From contig NZ_CP118574.1 in NCBI RefSeq assembly GCF_028898845.1, positions 5,429,001 through 5,493,000 of the forward strand: a DNA stretch of 64,000 bases, in the 5' to 3' direction. The translations under genes and the position numbers were made by a program. Each line of letters opens with the position of its first letter. Within the stretch, counting starts at the first letter, position 1. Origin of the DNA: Streptomyces sp. WZ-12. Its GTDB lineage: Bacteria > Actinomycetota > Actinomycetes > Streptomycetales > Streptomycetaceae. Positions 26,296 to 34,385 of the stretch are shown here, piece by piece. A model generated the notes under the pieces. It worked only from the letters and a program-made list of their open reading frames with translations. It was not told where the DNA came from and searched no databases.

Positions 26296-27234
26296 CTATT
26301 CGTCGATCATCAGGCCCTTGCGGAGCCGGACGAGGGTGCGCGAGAGCAGTCGGGAGACGTGCATCTGCGAAATGCCCAGCTCCTCGCCGATCTCGGACTG
26401 CGTCATATTGGCCACGAAGCGCAGCGAGAGGATCTTCCGGTCCCGGGAGGGGAGTTCGGCGATCAGCGGCTTCAGGGACTCGACGTACTCGATGCCTTCG
26501 AGGCCGTGGTCCTCGTAGCCGATCCGGTCCGCCAGCGCGCCTTCGCTGTCGTCCTCCTCGGGTTGGGCGTCCAGCGAGCTCGCGGTGTACGCGTTGCTCG
26601 CGGCCATGCCCTCGATGACCTCGTCCTTGGTGAGGTCGAGGCGTTCGGCGAGTTCGCCGACCGTGGGCGCACGGTCCAGCTTCTGCGCCAGTTCGTCGCC
26701 GGCCTTGGCCAGGTCCAAGCGGAGTTCCTGAAGCCGTCGGGGAACCCGCACCGACCAGCTCGTGTCGCGGAAGAAACGCTTGATCTCGCCGACGATGGTC
26801 GGCATCGCGAAGGTCGGGAATTCGACGCCGCGGGTGAGTTCGAAACGGTCGATCGCCTTGATCAGACCGATCGTGCCGACCTGGACGATGTCCTCCATGG
26901 GTTCGCTGCGGGAGCGGAACCGGGAGGCCGCGAACTTCACCAGCGCGAGGTTCAGTTCGACCAGGGTGTTACGGACGTAGGCGTATTCGTGCGTGCCCTC
27001 TTCCAGCGATTCCAGGCGCTCGAAGAGCGTTTTCGACAGCGCCCTGGCATCCACCGGACCCACTTCGTCAAACGGTGGGATCTCGGGCAGGCCGTCGAGT
27101 TCGGGCAGGCTCAGCCGTTCTTCGGCCGCGGCGTGCGACTGGGAAGGAATACGTCCGGCCGTTTCCGACCGGGGTGTCGACGATGCGGGGATGTGCGCGT
27201 CCTCGATACGCAATTCGTCGAGCCGGGGTGACAT
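26296..27234 (-). CDS. SigB/SigF-type RNA polymerase sigma factor (SigI-like)
   Basis: The 312-residue sigma-70 family protein lacks region 1.1. An N-terminal 70-residue acidic, variable extension comes first. Region 2 contains NLALVKFAASRF and EDIVQVGTIGLIKAIDRFE with GVEFPTFAMPTIVGEIKRFFRD. Region 3 contains PTVGELAERLDLTKDEVIEGM, and region 4 QSEIGEELGISQMHVSRLLSRTLVRLRKGL. This is the stress/developmental SigB-SigF class. AGGAG lies four bases before ATG 27234. A STAS antagonist and an ATP-binding anti-sigma gene lie divergently next to it, the partner-switch set. From memory the order matches S. coelicolor sigI. Confidence 0.93.
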   Translation of the reverse strand: MSPRLDELRIEDAHIPASSTPRSETAGRIPSQSHAAAEERLSLPELDGLPEIPPFDEVGPVDARALSKTLFERLESLEEGTHEYAYVRNTLVELNLALVKFAASRFRSRSEPMEDIVQVGTIGLIKAIDRFELTRGVEFPTFAMPTIVGEIKRFFRDTSWSVRVPRRLQELRLDLAKAGDELAQKLDRAPTVGELAERLDLTKDEVIEGMAASNAYTASSLDAQPEEDDSEGALADRIGYEDHGLEGIEYVESLKPLIAELPSRDRKILSLRFVANMTQSEIGEELGISQMHVSRLLSRTLVRLRKGLMIDE

Positions 27235-27507
27235 GTGTCTCCTCCATCGTTCTCGGCATATGGCTGCCGAAGCCTCTGCGTGGAACTGCGGTGTGCGGCG
27301 CCTCCAAAGCCGGCCGTTTCGAATGTGTCCTTCTACGCCTACCTGGGTTCGACGGAAGAAGGCAAGTGCGAGTTGTCCGCATTGTGGAACTATGCCCCTT
27401 CTACGGCTACCGGCCGGCGTCAGGAAGGCGTAGGGTTCGACAGGCGCAGTCGCAGAGCAAGGTCGTCACCACAACAGTCGTCTAGGCAGCAAAAGGGGTG
27501 CGCTCGC
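27235..27507. promoter_or_regulatory. Divergent promoter region of sigma factor and STAS gene
   Basis: A sigma-B-like promoter GTGT-16-GGGTTC lies at 27325-27350 on the plus strand (consensus GNNT-N14-16-GGGTAC/T). GGGTTCGAC recurs at 27345-27353 and 27433-27441. CCTTCTACG[C/G]CTACC recurs at 27329-27343 and 27397-27411. These duplicated blocks suggest tandem regulatory sites. Confidence 0.45.
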
Positions 27508-27876
27508 ATGGACCGCGGGACGGTCGGCAGTGCAAGCCGGGGTCGGCTTCACGTCGGGATCCGCCATCACGGCGCCAGCGCGGTCGTGACCGTCGCGGGC
27601 GAGTTGGATCACCACACGGCGGATCTGTTGCGCGAATCGCTGGAGGGTTGCGTGGACGACGGATACGCACGCCTCGTAGTGGACTGCTCACCCTTGGACT
27701 TCATGGACTCCACCGGTCTGAACGTCCTGCTCGGCGCCCGGCTGAAGGCGGAGGCCGCGGGGGGCGGCGTCCATCTCGCCGGGATGCAACCGGTGGTGGC
27801 CCGGGTCTTCGAGATCACCGGCGCGGACGCCGTCTTCACGGTGCACGACTCCGTCGACGCGGCCCTGACCGACTGA
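27508..27876 (+). CDS. STAS-domain anti-sigma factor antagonist
   Basis: The 122-residue protein is a single STAS domain like SpoIIAA/RsbV. VTVAGELDHHTADLLRESLEG forms the first strand-helix unit, and LVVDCSPLDFMDSTGLNVLLGA carries the conserved serine (in MDSTGL) that partner kinases phosphorylate. The unphosphorylated form would bind the anti-sigma protein and release the sigma factor. The start at 27508 has AGGGG nine bases upstream. The ATP-binding protein gene follows on the same strand after 171 bases and a hairpin. Confidence 0.92.
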   Translation: MDRGTVGSASRGRLHVGIRHHGASAVVTVAGELDHHTADLLRESLEGCVDDGYARLVVDCSPLDFMDSTGLNVLLGARLKAEAAGGGVHLAGMQPVVARVFEITGADAVFTVHDSVDAALTD

Positions 27877-27887
27877 CCGGCCGCGAA

Positions 27888-27910
27888 GTCCGGAACGATG
27901 CGTTCCGGAC
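27888..27910. terminator. Perfect hairpin after the STAS gene
   Basis: GTCCGGAACG and CGTTCCGGAC form a perfect 10-bp stem with a three-base ATG loop, 12 bases after the stop. It may end the STAS message or attenuate transcription into the next gene. Confidence 0.6.
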
Positions 27911-28047
27911 GCGTAGTCAGTGTCACAACTTCCGTACCCAACAAGTGGGTGTTCTCGCGGTCCGGTCGGGCAGGAGACACCTGAATCCGTTGAATCAGAT
28001 CAGTTAACTGTTGTCGTGAACAGGCGAATCGGTGAGGTGAAGCGCTG

Positions 28048-28536
28048 ATGAGCACCACCCGGCCGTACCCGCCGGGCGACCTCGGCCCGGAGCCGGGCGT
28101 CGCCGGCCCTGCCGCCGCCGTCCCGGCAGGCCAGATCCGCCGGCTGCGCCTGGCGGGCACCCGGGGCGCCGTGGCGCGGGCCCGCGACTTCGCCCGGGAG
28201 GCGTTGCAGGACTGGGGCTGGCTCCCGGCCGCCACCGCCGACCAACGGGCCGCGGCCGAGGACGTGCTGCTCGTCGTCTCCGAACTCGTCACCAACGCCT
28301 GCCTGCACGCCGAGGGCCCGGAGGAGCTGCGGCTGCGCTGCGCGGCCAAGGTACTCCGCCTGGAGGTCAGCGACCTGGGCACCGGCTCGCCGTCCCCGCG
28401 CAGCCCACACCGCCCCGGACGCCCCGGGGGCCACGGCATGTTCATCGTCCAACGGCTCTGCCTGGACTGGGGCGTGGTGCGCAACGCCGACGGGGCGGGC
28501 AAGACCGTCTGGGCGGAGCTGGCCGCCCCGTCTTGA
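28048..28536 (+). CDS. ATP-binding anti-sigma factor / serine kinase-like protein
   Basis: The 162-residue protein is a GHKL ATPase of the RsbW/SpoIIAB type. The N-box is VVSELVTNACLHAEG, the G1 region DLGTGSPSPRSP, and the G2 region GGHGMFIVQRLCLDWG. The first 35 residues are proline-rich and variable. It is expected to sequester a sigma factor, probably the one at 26296-27234, and to phosphorylate the STAS protein at 27508-27876. GAGGTGA lies ahead of ATG 28048. A general regulator without sigma partner remains possible, because Streptomyces has many such proteins. Confidence 0.9.
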   Translation: MSTTRPYPPGDLGPEPGVAGPAAAVPAGQIRRLRLAGTRGAVARARDFAREALQDWGWLPAATADQRAAAEDVLLVVSELVTNACLHAEGPEELRLRCAAKVLRLEVSDLGTGSPSPRSPHRPGRPGGHGMFIVQRLCLDWGVVRNADGAGKTVWAELAAPS

Positions 28537-28764
28537 AGACGCGGCGCAGCCAGGGGCGTTGAGCGCGGGCCGGGAGGCCCGCGCTCCGTCATGTCCGACG
28601 GCCACCGCGGGGCGCCCGGCTTCCGGGCCGATTCGACCGGTGCCGCGCATCGGGGCTGTGCGGTGCCTTCCCTCGGCAACCTCTCGGGCGTACCTTGACG
28701 GCCAATCTGATGTGCCGTCAGCAAAGTGGGGCGGCGCGCTCTCCCGGGAGAAGGGGAACTCAAG

Positions 28765-29553
28765 GTGGCCCGCTTCCACGCACAGCACGGCAGGCGGCCG
28801 CGGCGGGCGGCCGGGCTGCTCGCGGCCGCGGCAACGGCGGCCGGCTCCGCGGTGCTGTTCACCGCGCCCGTCGCGCACGCCGAGGTCGTCGACGTCAACT
28901 ACCAGTGCAAAACGCCGATCGGCAACAAAGGGGCGGTCTCGCCCATCGACATCAAGGGGACGCCCAGCGGCAGCGCCTACAAGCTGGTGATGTCGTTCCA
29001 GAAGGGCGTCTCCTCCAGCCCCGTCGAACTGGGCAAGGGCGCCATGAAACCCAGCGCCCTGATCCAACTCGGCGGCGCGGAACACGGCACCGTACCGGTC
29101 TCCGGGCCGCCCAACGACCAGGCGATACCGGCCAACACCCCCATCAAGATCAGCGACTTGAGCGGGACGTACACCCCGAAGGCCAGCGGCAAGGTGACCT
29201 TCACCGCCTCCACGCTCACCATCAAGGCCCTGGGAACCACCACGACCTGCACGCCGAGCAACCACCCCAAGCCCTCGCTCACCCTGGACGTCAAGGGCAG
29301 CGGCGGCTCGGGCGGCACCAGCGGCGGCACGAGCGGCAGTTCCGGGGGCACCACCGGTGGTACCGGCGGCGGTTCCGGCGGCGCCAGCGGCTCCACCACG
29401 ACCGGCGGTTCGACCGGTGGCTCGACCGGCGGCCAACTGCCGCAGACCGGACCGGCCGACTCCGCCCTCGCGCTGGGCACCCTCGGCGGCACCGTCCTGT
29501 TGGCCGGCGCGGCCGGCGTGCTCTGGCTGACCCGCCGTCACCAACGGGCCTGA
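28765..29553 (+). CDS. LPXTG-type surface protein
   Basis: The 262-residue exported protein has a signal peptide (about 1-33, ending APVAHAEV) and a globular region of about 140 residues starting VNYQCKTPIG. The C-terminal part of that region has only single cysteines. A Gly/Ser/Thr-rich linker follows (about 175-225). The sorting signal is LPQTG, a hydrophobic stretch (ALALGTLGGTVLLAGAAGVLWL) and a basic tail RRHQRA. It should be anchored to peptidoglycan by a sortase. GTG 28765 is chosen because AAGGGG lies eight bases upstream. It heads a three-gene set of exported proteins. Confidence 0.88.
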   Translation: MARFHAQHGRRPRRAAGLLAAAATAAGSAVLFTAPVAHAEVVDVNYQCKTPIGNKGAVSPIDIKGTPSGSAYKLVMSFQKGVSSSPVELGKGAMKPSALIQLGGAEHGTVPVSGPPNDQAIPANTPIKISDLSGTYTPKASGKVTFTASTLTIKALGTTTTCTPSNHPKPSLTLDVKGSGGSGGTSGGTSGSSGGTTGGTGGGSGGASGSTTTGGSTGGSTGGQLPQTGPADSALALGTLGGTVLLAGAAGVLWLTRRHQRA

Positions 29554-29572
29554 CACCCACCGGGAGCCGCCG

Positions 29573-30547
29573 ATGCCGTCCCGTCCCCGCACCGCGGCCG
29601 CCGGCGCGGCCCTCGGGGTCGCCGCGGTCCTGCTGTGGCCCGCGGCGGCCGGGGCCCGGCCGCCCGCCGCCGCGGGGGGCTGGTCCGCCGCGCCGACCGG
29701 CCCCGCCCGGACGTCCTTCTACCTGGAGGGCCCGCCGGGCACCGCCCTCACCGACCGACTGGCCGTCCGCAACCCGTCCGGCCGGCCGGTCACCGTACAC
29801 CTGGCCGGCGAGGGCGGGGACGGCGTCGGGGCGTGGCTCGCCCCCGCGCAGCCGGAGGTGACGGTTCCGCCGCGGACCCAGGCGAGTGTGCCGTTCACCG
29901 TGGCGGTACCGCGCGACGCCGCCCCCGGCGGCCACACCGGCGCGCTCACCGTCACCGGCGGCGCCCCCACCGCCCGCAGCCGGATCCCGCTCCGGCTGCG
30001 GGTGACCGGGCCCGCGCTGTCGGCACTCACCGTCGAGCACCTCACGGTGACCCGGCGGGGCGATGCCGCGGTGCTCCGCTACGCCCTCGTCAACCGCGGT
30101 AACACCGCGCTCCGGCCGCGGTTGGCGGTCCGCGCCGACGGCCTCTTCGGGCCGCTGCTGCGCCGCCCCGCCCGCACCCTGCCGGACGCGCTCCCGCCCG
30201 GCGCCCGCGTCGAACGGACCGAGACCTGGCCCGATCCGCCCACCCTGGACGCGGCGGACGTCACGCTCACCGCGACCGCGGCGGGCGGCGCGCGGGACAC
30301 CGCCACCGCCCGCTACACCGCCGTCCCCTGGGGCGTGCCCGCCGCGCTGGTCCTCCTGGCGGCCGGCGGCGCTGCGCTGGGGTGGCGCCACCGCCACCGA
30401 CACCGCACCGGCAGCCCGCCCGGCCCGCACCCCACGACCGGCGCCCCCCGCGACGCAACGAACACCACTTCGGACACCACGGCGAACACCTCGACCACGA
30501 CCCACACCACGAAGGCCGCGACGACGGGATCAGAGGTGCGCGCGTGA
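29573..30547 (+). CDS. DUF916/WxL-binding-like membrane-anchored surface protein
   Basis: The 324-residue protein has a signal peptide (1-29). Two immunoglobulin-like beta modules follow. The first resembles DUF916: FYLEGPPGTALTDRLAVRNPSGRPVTVHLAGEG, WLAPAQPEVTVPP and VPRDAAPGGHTGALTV. The second resembles DUF3324 (about 135-245). One membrane segment (VPAALVLLAAGGAALGW) is followed by a basic, Thr-rich tail on the inside. In Firmicutes this architecture belongs to WxL-system proteins that hold partner proteins at the wall. It overlaps the third gene of the set (GTGA). The partner is probably one or both neighbours; this is inference. Confidence 0.85.
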   Translation: MPSRPRTAAAGAALGVAAVLLWPAAAGARPPAAAGGWSAAPTGPARTSFYLEGPPGTALTDRLAVRNPSGRPVTVHLAGEGGDGVGAWLAPAQPEVTVPPRTQASVPFTVAVPRDAAPGGHTGALTVTGGAPTARSRIPLRLRVTGPALSALTVEHLTVTRRGDAAVLRYALVNRGNTALRPRLAVRADGLFGPLLRRPARTLPDALPPGARVERTETWPDPPTLDAADVTLTATAAGGARDTATARYTAVPWGVPAALVLLAAGGAALGWRHRHRHRTGSPPGPHPTTGAPRDATNTTSDTTANTSTTTHTTKAATTGSEVRA

Positions 30548-31611
30548 ACGGCGAGAAGGGCCTCAACGGGACGGCGGCGGCCGCACCTTGCGGCACGACG
30601 GGACGGCGCCCGCGGACCGGCCGGGGGCGGCGGCGCCGGCCCGCCCTGCGCGCGGCGCTCGCCCTCGCCCTGCTCCCGGTCCTGCTGCCCGGACTGTCCC
30701 CGCCGACCGCGAGCGCCGCCCCGTCCGCCGACCAGCCGTCCGCGGCCGTCTCCCCCAACGAGGCGGGCGTCGGCGGCAGCATCACCGTCAACGGACAGGG
30801 CTGGCGCCCGCACACCCTGCTGACGCTGCTGATCTGCGGCCAGAACATGATCGGCGGCACCAACTCCTGCGCCAACGGCGACGGTCGGACCGCCACCACC
30901 GACGACCACGGCGCGTTCCGGGCGCCGCTCCCGGTGGCCGAGCCGCCCAAGCCCTGCCCCTGCGTGGTGCACGTGGCGACCGTGACCGGCCAGGCGGCCA
31001 CCGCGGACGCCGCGTTCAAGGTCGCCGGGCACCCGGTGGCGCCGCTGCCGCAGGACGTCAGCGCCGGCCGGCTGGCCGTCCTGGCGCAGCCCCGGCTGAC
31101 CGGTAGCAGCGGGTTGCTCACCTGGTTCGGCGCCCCGCCGCAGCGTGAACTGACCGTCACGCTCGGCAACTTGGGCTCGGCGCCGGCCAAGGACCCGGCC
31201 TTCAAGGTCGGCACCTCACACGGCGTCTTCGCGCCCAAGTGGGAGAACCAGCAGTGGCACGGCACGGTCCCCGCCGGCCGCAAGGCCGAGGTCAAACTCC
31301 CGGTGGAACTGGCCGCCGGGGCCCACGGCGACTACCTGATCTCCCTCAAGTACGGCGACCGCCTCCTCGTCGAACAACCCTGGGAGGTCGGCCGGCCCTG
31401 GGGCATGACCCTCTTCTGGCTCCTGCTGTGCGTGGTCGTACCCACGCTGCTCTTCCGCGGCGGGATGGCCGTCGTCAACCGCCTCCGCCCCGCGCGCCCG
31501 CCGACCACCGCCCCACCGGGCGGCCCCACCGACCTCCCCGACGGCACCACTGCCCTGCCGTGGTTCGCCCCGGACACGACGCCGTGGCCTCGGGGGAGGG
31601 GGGCGGAATGA
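30544..31611 (+). CDS. Exported protein with neocarzinostatin-fold-like domain and C-terminal anchor
   Basis: The 355-residue protein has a basic N-terminus and signal peptide (about 30-59, ending ASAAP). A first beta-domain (about 70-165) carries the patterned motif ITVNGQGWRPHTLLTLLICGQN and two cysteine pairs (C in LLICGQN/NSCANG and CPCVVHV), resembling neocarzinostatin-fold modules. A second beta-domain covers about 180-285 (RELTVTLGNLGSAPAKDPAF). A membrane helix (TLFWLLLCVVVPTLLF) and a proline-rich cytoplasmic tail complete it. It is translationally coupled to the DUF916-like gene. Function is unknown; joint action with its two neighbours at the surface is inferred. Confidence 0.85.
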   Translation: MNGEKGLNGTAAAAPCGTTGRRPRTGRGRRRRPALRAALALALLPVLLPGLSPPTASAAPSADQPSAAVSPNEAGVGGSITVNGQGWRPHTLLTLLICGQNMIGGTNSCANGDGRTATTDDHGAFRAPLPVAEPPKPCPCVVHVATVTGQAATADAAFKVAGHPVAPLPQDVSAGRLAVLAQPRLTGSSGLLTWFGAPPQRELTVTLGNLGSAPAKDPAFKVGTSHGVFAPKWENQQWHGTVPAGRKAEVKLPVELAAGAHGDYLISLKYGDRLLVEQPWEVGRPWGMTLFWLLLCVVVPTLLFRGGMAVVNRLRPARPPTTAPPGGPTDLPDGTTALPWFAPDTTPWPRGRGAE

Positions 31612-31789
31612 CCTACCGGTCCGCTGCGCTTGGCTTGCTTCCCACGTTTTTGGCTTCCCCGCCGCGGGGGGTTGCTGTCTTTGCGCCTTGCGGCGCGGGC
31701 CTGTTGTCCGCTGCCGGTCCGCTGCGCGGGGCGAGCCGATGTGTCCGCTGCGCGGGGCCGGTCCGCTGCGCGGGGCTGTTGGGTGCGGT

Positions 31790-31860
31790 GACGGGCCTCC
31801 GGGGGCGGTGTGCCAGACTGCTTCGCTTTACGTCTGGCACACCGCCCCCTCCGGCCCGTC
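31790..31860. repeat. 71-bp hairpin A
   Basis: The arm is GACGGGCC-tcc-GGGGGCGGTGTGCCAGAC, with the exact complement on the other side except for a symmetric tcc/tcc internal loop. The 13-nt loop is TGCTTCGCTTTAC (31819-31831). Confidence 0.9.
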
Positions 31861-32079
31861 CCCTCCCGTTGGGTGGGTGGATTTCTCTGGGATGGGGCTG
31901 GCCACTGTGGTCCCCTGACGGTCACCGCCCGGTTGCTTGGGCCACCTGTCCTCATTCCGGTCACCGCTCAAGCTCATGCGTACTCGTCCTCTGACGGTCA
32001 CCACTCAACCCAGCGGCCCGAGTTGGCCCACCGGGCGGACGTGGCACCCACCGTTCTTTCCCACCCTCCAACGGGAGGG

Positions 32080-32150
32080 GACGGGCCGGAGGGGTGGGTG
32101 TGCCAGACGTAAAGCGAAGCAGTCTGGCATGCCCGCCCCGGAGGCCCGTC
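32080..32150. repeat. 71-bp hairpin B (inverted relative to A)
   Basis: It has the same dimensions as A: outer GACGGGCC/GGCCCGTC, gga/gga internal loop, 18-bp inner stem with three G-T wobbles, and the 13-nt loop GTAAAGCGAAGCA, the complement of loop A. Confidence 0.9.
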
Positions 32151-32297
32151 ACCGCACCCCGACAGCCCCGCGCAGCGGACAACACAACTCGCCCCCGCCC
32201 CGCGCAAGCGGACCGGCAGCGGACCGGCAACCCGCGCGGCGGGAAAGCCAACAACGTGGGCAGCAAGCCAAACGCGGCGGCCCCAGGGGAAGGAAAA

Positions 32298-32326
32298 GAC
32301 CCGGCACGGGGCGTCCGTGCCGGGTC
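32298..32326 (-). terminator. Rho-independent terminator of the peptide transporter gene
   Basis: GACCCGGCACGG pairs perfectly with CCGTGCCGGGTC around a five-base loop. On the minus strand the stem is followed by TTTTCCTT. It lies 22 bases beyond the stop at 32349. Confidence 0.85.
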
Positions 32327-32348
32327 CGATTCCGTCAGCTGGGGCGGC

Positions 32349-33875
32349 TCAATGCACGTCCCCCATAAGGGGACTGATCTTCTTGCGGTACATGAAGACC
32401 GCGAAGCCGGCCAACGTGGCCAGGGCGGCCTCGGTGATCAACACCCCCGTGCCGCTGAGGTCCGCACCGGCGATGGACACCAGGGAGATGACGCTGTCGC
32501 CCGCGGTGACCGCGAGGAACCAGACGCCCATCATCTGGCTGGCGTACTTCTGCGGGGCCAGCTTCGTCGTCACCGACAGGCCGACGGGGGAGAGGCACAG
32601 CTCGCCCATCGTCTGGAGGCCGTAGACGGTGATCAGCCACATCGGGCTGACCTTGGTGCCGTCGGAGGACATCGCGATCGGCAGCAGGAAGAAGAAGTAG
32701 GAGGCGCCGATCAGCACCATCGCCATGGCGAACTTCACCGGCGTGCTGGGTTCCTTGTTGCGGCGGGCCAGTGCCAGCCACATCGAGGCGAAGATCGGGG
32801 CCAGCGCGAGCACCCACACCGGGTTGACCGACTGGAGCCAGGAGGACGGGAAGGCCAGGCCGAAGACGGACTCCGCGGTGTTCTTCTCGGCGAAGACGTT
32901 CAGCGTCGAACCGGCCTGGTCGAAGATCATCCAGAAGACCGCGGCGGCGACGAAGAACCACAGGTAGCCACTGACCTTGGCCTGCTCGGTCTCGGACAGT
33001 TCCTTGTCCCGCTTGATCCGCAGCAGCACGAAGCACGGCACGCAGATGCCGATGATGGCCAGCGGGAGCAGCGCCCAGTTGAGGGTGAAGTGGCCGGTGC
33101 CCGCGACGATCCCGTAGAAGACCGCGGCGATGACGACCCAGATCAGGCCCTTGCGCAGCCAGCCGTTGCGCTCCTGCACCGTCAGCGGGGTCGGCACCTG
33201 GTGGCTCTTGGGGTTCAGGTGCCGGGTGCCGATCAGGAACTGGAGCAGACCCAGCGCCATGCCCAGCGCCGCGGTCGCGAAGCCCAGGTGCCAGTTGATG
33301 CTCTGACCGATGCCGCCGACGATGATCGGCGCGGCCATGGACCCGAGGTTGATGCTCATGTAGAAGACGGTGAAACCACCGTCCCGGCGCGGGTCCTGCG
33401 GGCCGTTGTAGAGGTGTCCGACCATCGTGGAGATGTTGGACTTCAACAGGCCGGAGCCGCACGCCACCATCGCCAGGCCGACGAAGAAGGTCTGGCCCGG
33501 TATCGCCAGCACGACGTGGCCGGCGATGACGATGGACGCACCGACGATCACCGTCTTGCGCGGGCCCCAGACCCGGTCGCCGAACCAACCGCCGGGCATG
33601 GCGAGCAGGTAGACCAGGGCCATGTAGACCGCGTAGATCGCGGTGGCGGAGGCGGCCGTCATGGCCAGACCACCGCCCTGGGAGCCCACCTTGGCGTCCG
33701 TGCCACCGGAGATCAGATACAGGACGAGCAGGGCACGCATGCCGTAGAAGCTGAAGCGCTCCCACATCTCGGTCATGAAGAGAGTGGCCAGGCCGCGTGG
33801 GTGGCCGAAGAAGGTCTTGCCGCCGTCGGCAGGGGTTCCCTGCTCGGCCGCGCCCTTCGTCAGGCTGGACGCCAT
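32349..33875 (-). CDS. POT/PTR-family peptide transporter
   Basis: The 508-residue protein has about fourteen membrane segments and the proton-coupled oligopeptide transporter motifs: TEMWERFSFYGMRALLVLYL (ExxERF proton-coupling region) and GGFTVFYMSINLGSMAAP (the PTR2 signature). It should import di- and tripeptides. The start at 33875 has AGGA ahead of it. It is divergent from the two-component system and ends at a canonical terminator next to the long palindrome. Confidence 0.94.
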   Translation of the reverse strand: MASSLTKGAAEQGTPADGGKTFFGHPRGLATLFMTEMWERFSFYGMRALLVLYLISGGTDAKVGSQGGGLAMTAASATAIYAVYMALVYLLAMPGGWFGDRVWGPRKTVIVGASIVIAGHVVLAIPGQTFFVGLAMVACGSGLLKSNISTMVGHLYNGPQDPRRDGGFTVFYMSINLGSMAAPIIVGGIGQSINWHLGFATAALGMALGLLQFLIGTRHLNPKSHQVPTPLTVQERNGWLRKGLIWVVIAAVFYGIVAGTGHFTLNWALLPLAIIGICVPCFVLLRIKRDKELSETEQAKVSGYLWFFVAAAVFWMIFDQAGSTLNVFAEKNTAESVFGLAFPSSWLQSVNPVWVLALAPIFASMWLALARRNKEPSTPVKFAMAMVLIGASYFFFLLPIAMSSDGTKVSPMWLITVYGLQTMGELCLSPVGLSVTTKLAPQKYASQMMGVWFLAVTAGDSVISLVSIAGADLSGTGVLITEAALATLAGFAVFMYRKKISPLMGDVH

Positions 33876-34385
33876 GGTGGGTTCCTATGCTTCTCGGGAC
33901 GCGTCCGAGAGAACTCGGTGTGCGCCCGGGTGGGGGATGACCGGCACCGGAGCCGTCCCGCCCGCCCTCACGCCCGGGAGGTTCGGCACCCCACGCAGGG
34001 GGACCGACGGGAGGCCGGACACCGGGATCCACGCCCCCGTGCCGCAACAGCGGCCGGCGGACCCGGTCGACAGGTCTTTCACTGTGTAAGGGACTGGAGG
34101 TGCCAGACCCGCACACAACAGGGACCGATGACGTCAGTTGATCGCCATGGTCCCGGGGTTGTGCGTTGGACGTTCGGGCCACCATACGTCCGCCGGGCGG
34201 GTCGATTGAAGGGGTGAGAGAACGCTCACACTCGCTTTCGGAACCGTTTGCGCCTGTGGAGTCGACCACATACACACCCGCGCGCCCGTGTTCCGGGGCG
34301 CGCGAGCGGGCGCGGAACGGGCCGGCTGTCGCCCATCCGTGCTGGTCCGCCCCAGGCTGTCGGTACATCGGACTACCATCGGCGC
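33876..34385. promoter_or_regulatory. Divergent promoter region, transporter and response regulator
   Basis: GGACGCGTCC, a 10-bp palindrome, lies near 33897. TGACGTCA lies near 34132. GTGAG-6-CTCAC (34214-34229) is a possible regulator site. The response-regulator promoter -10 TACCAT is at 34374-34379, six bases before its ATG. No gene is supported. Confidence 0.5.

Larger units (their letters stand above)
31621..32279. repeat. Long imperfect palindrome, copy 1
   Basis: The left half from CTTGGCTTGCTTCCCACG (about 31629) and the right half ending CGTGGGCAGCAAGCCAAAC are inverted copies with small indels. The arms contain GTCCGCTGCGCGGGG modules (31717, 31743, 31761; inverse at 32166) and two 71-bp hairpins. 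It fills the gap between two convergent genes. A second copy is at 40484-41098. No transposase or believable gene is present; the short open frames merely read through the hairpins. Confidence 0.85.

Noticed and set aside
31613..32207. Small open frames with MPDVKRSSLA / MPDCFALRLA starts in the palindromes
   Set aside because: They read through the hairpin arms, recur in both palindrome copies and on both strands, and have no ribosome-binding sites. They are likely to be misannotated as genes elsewhere.
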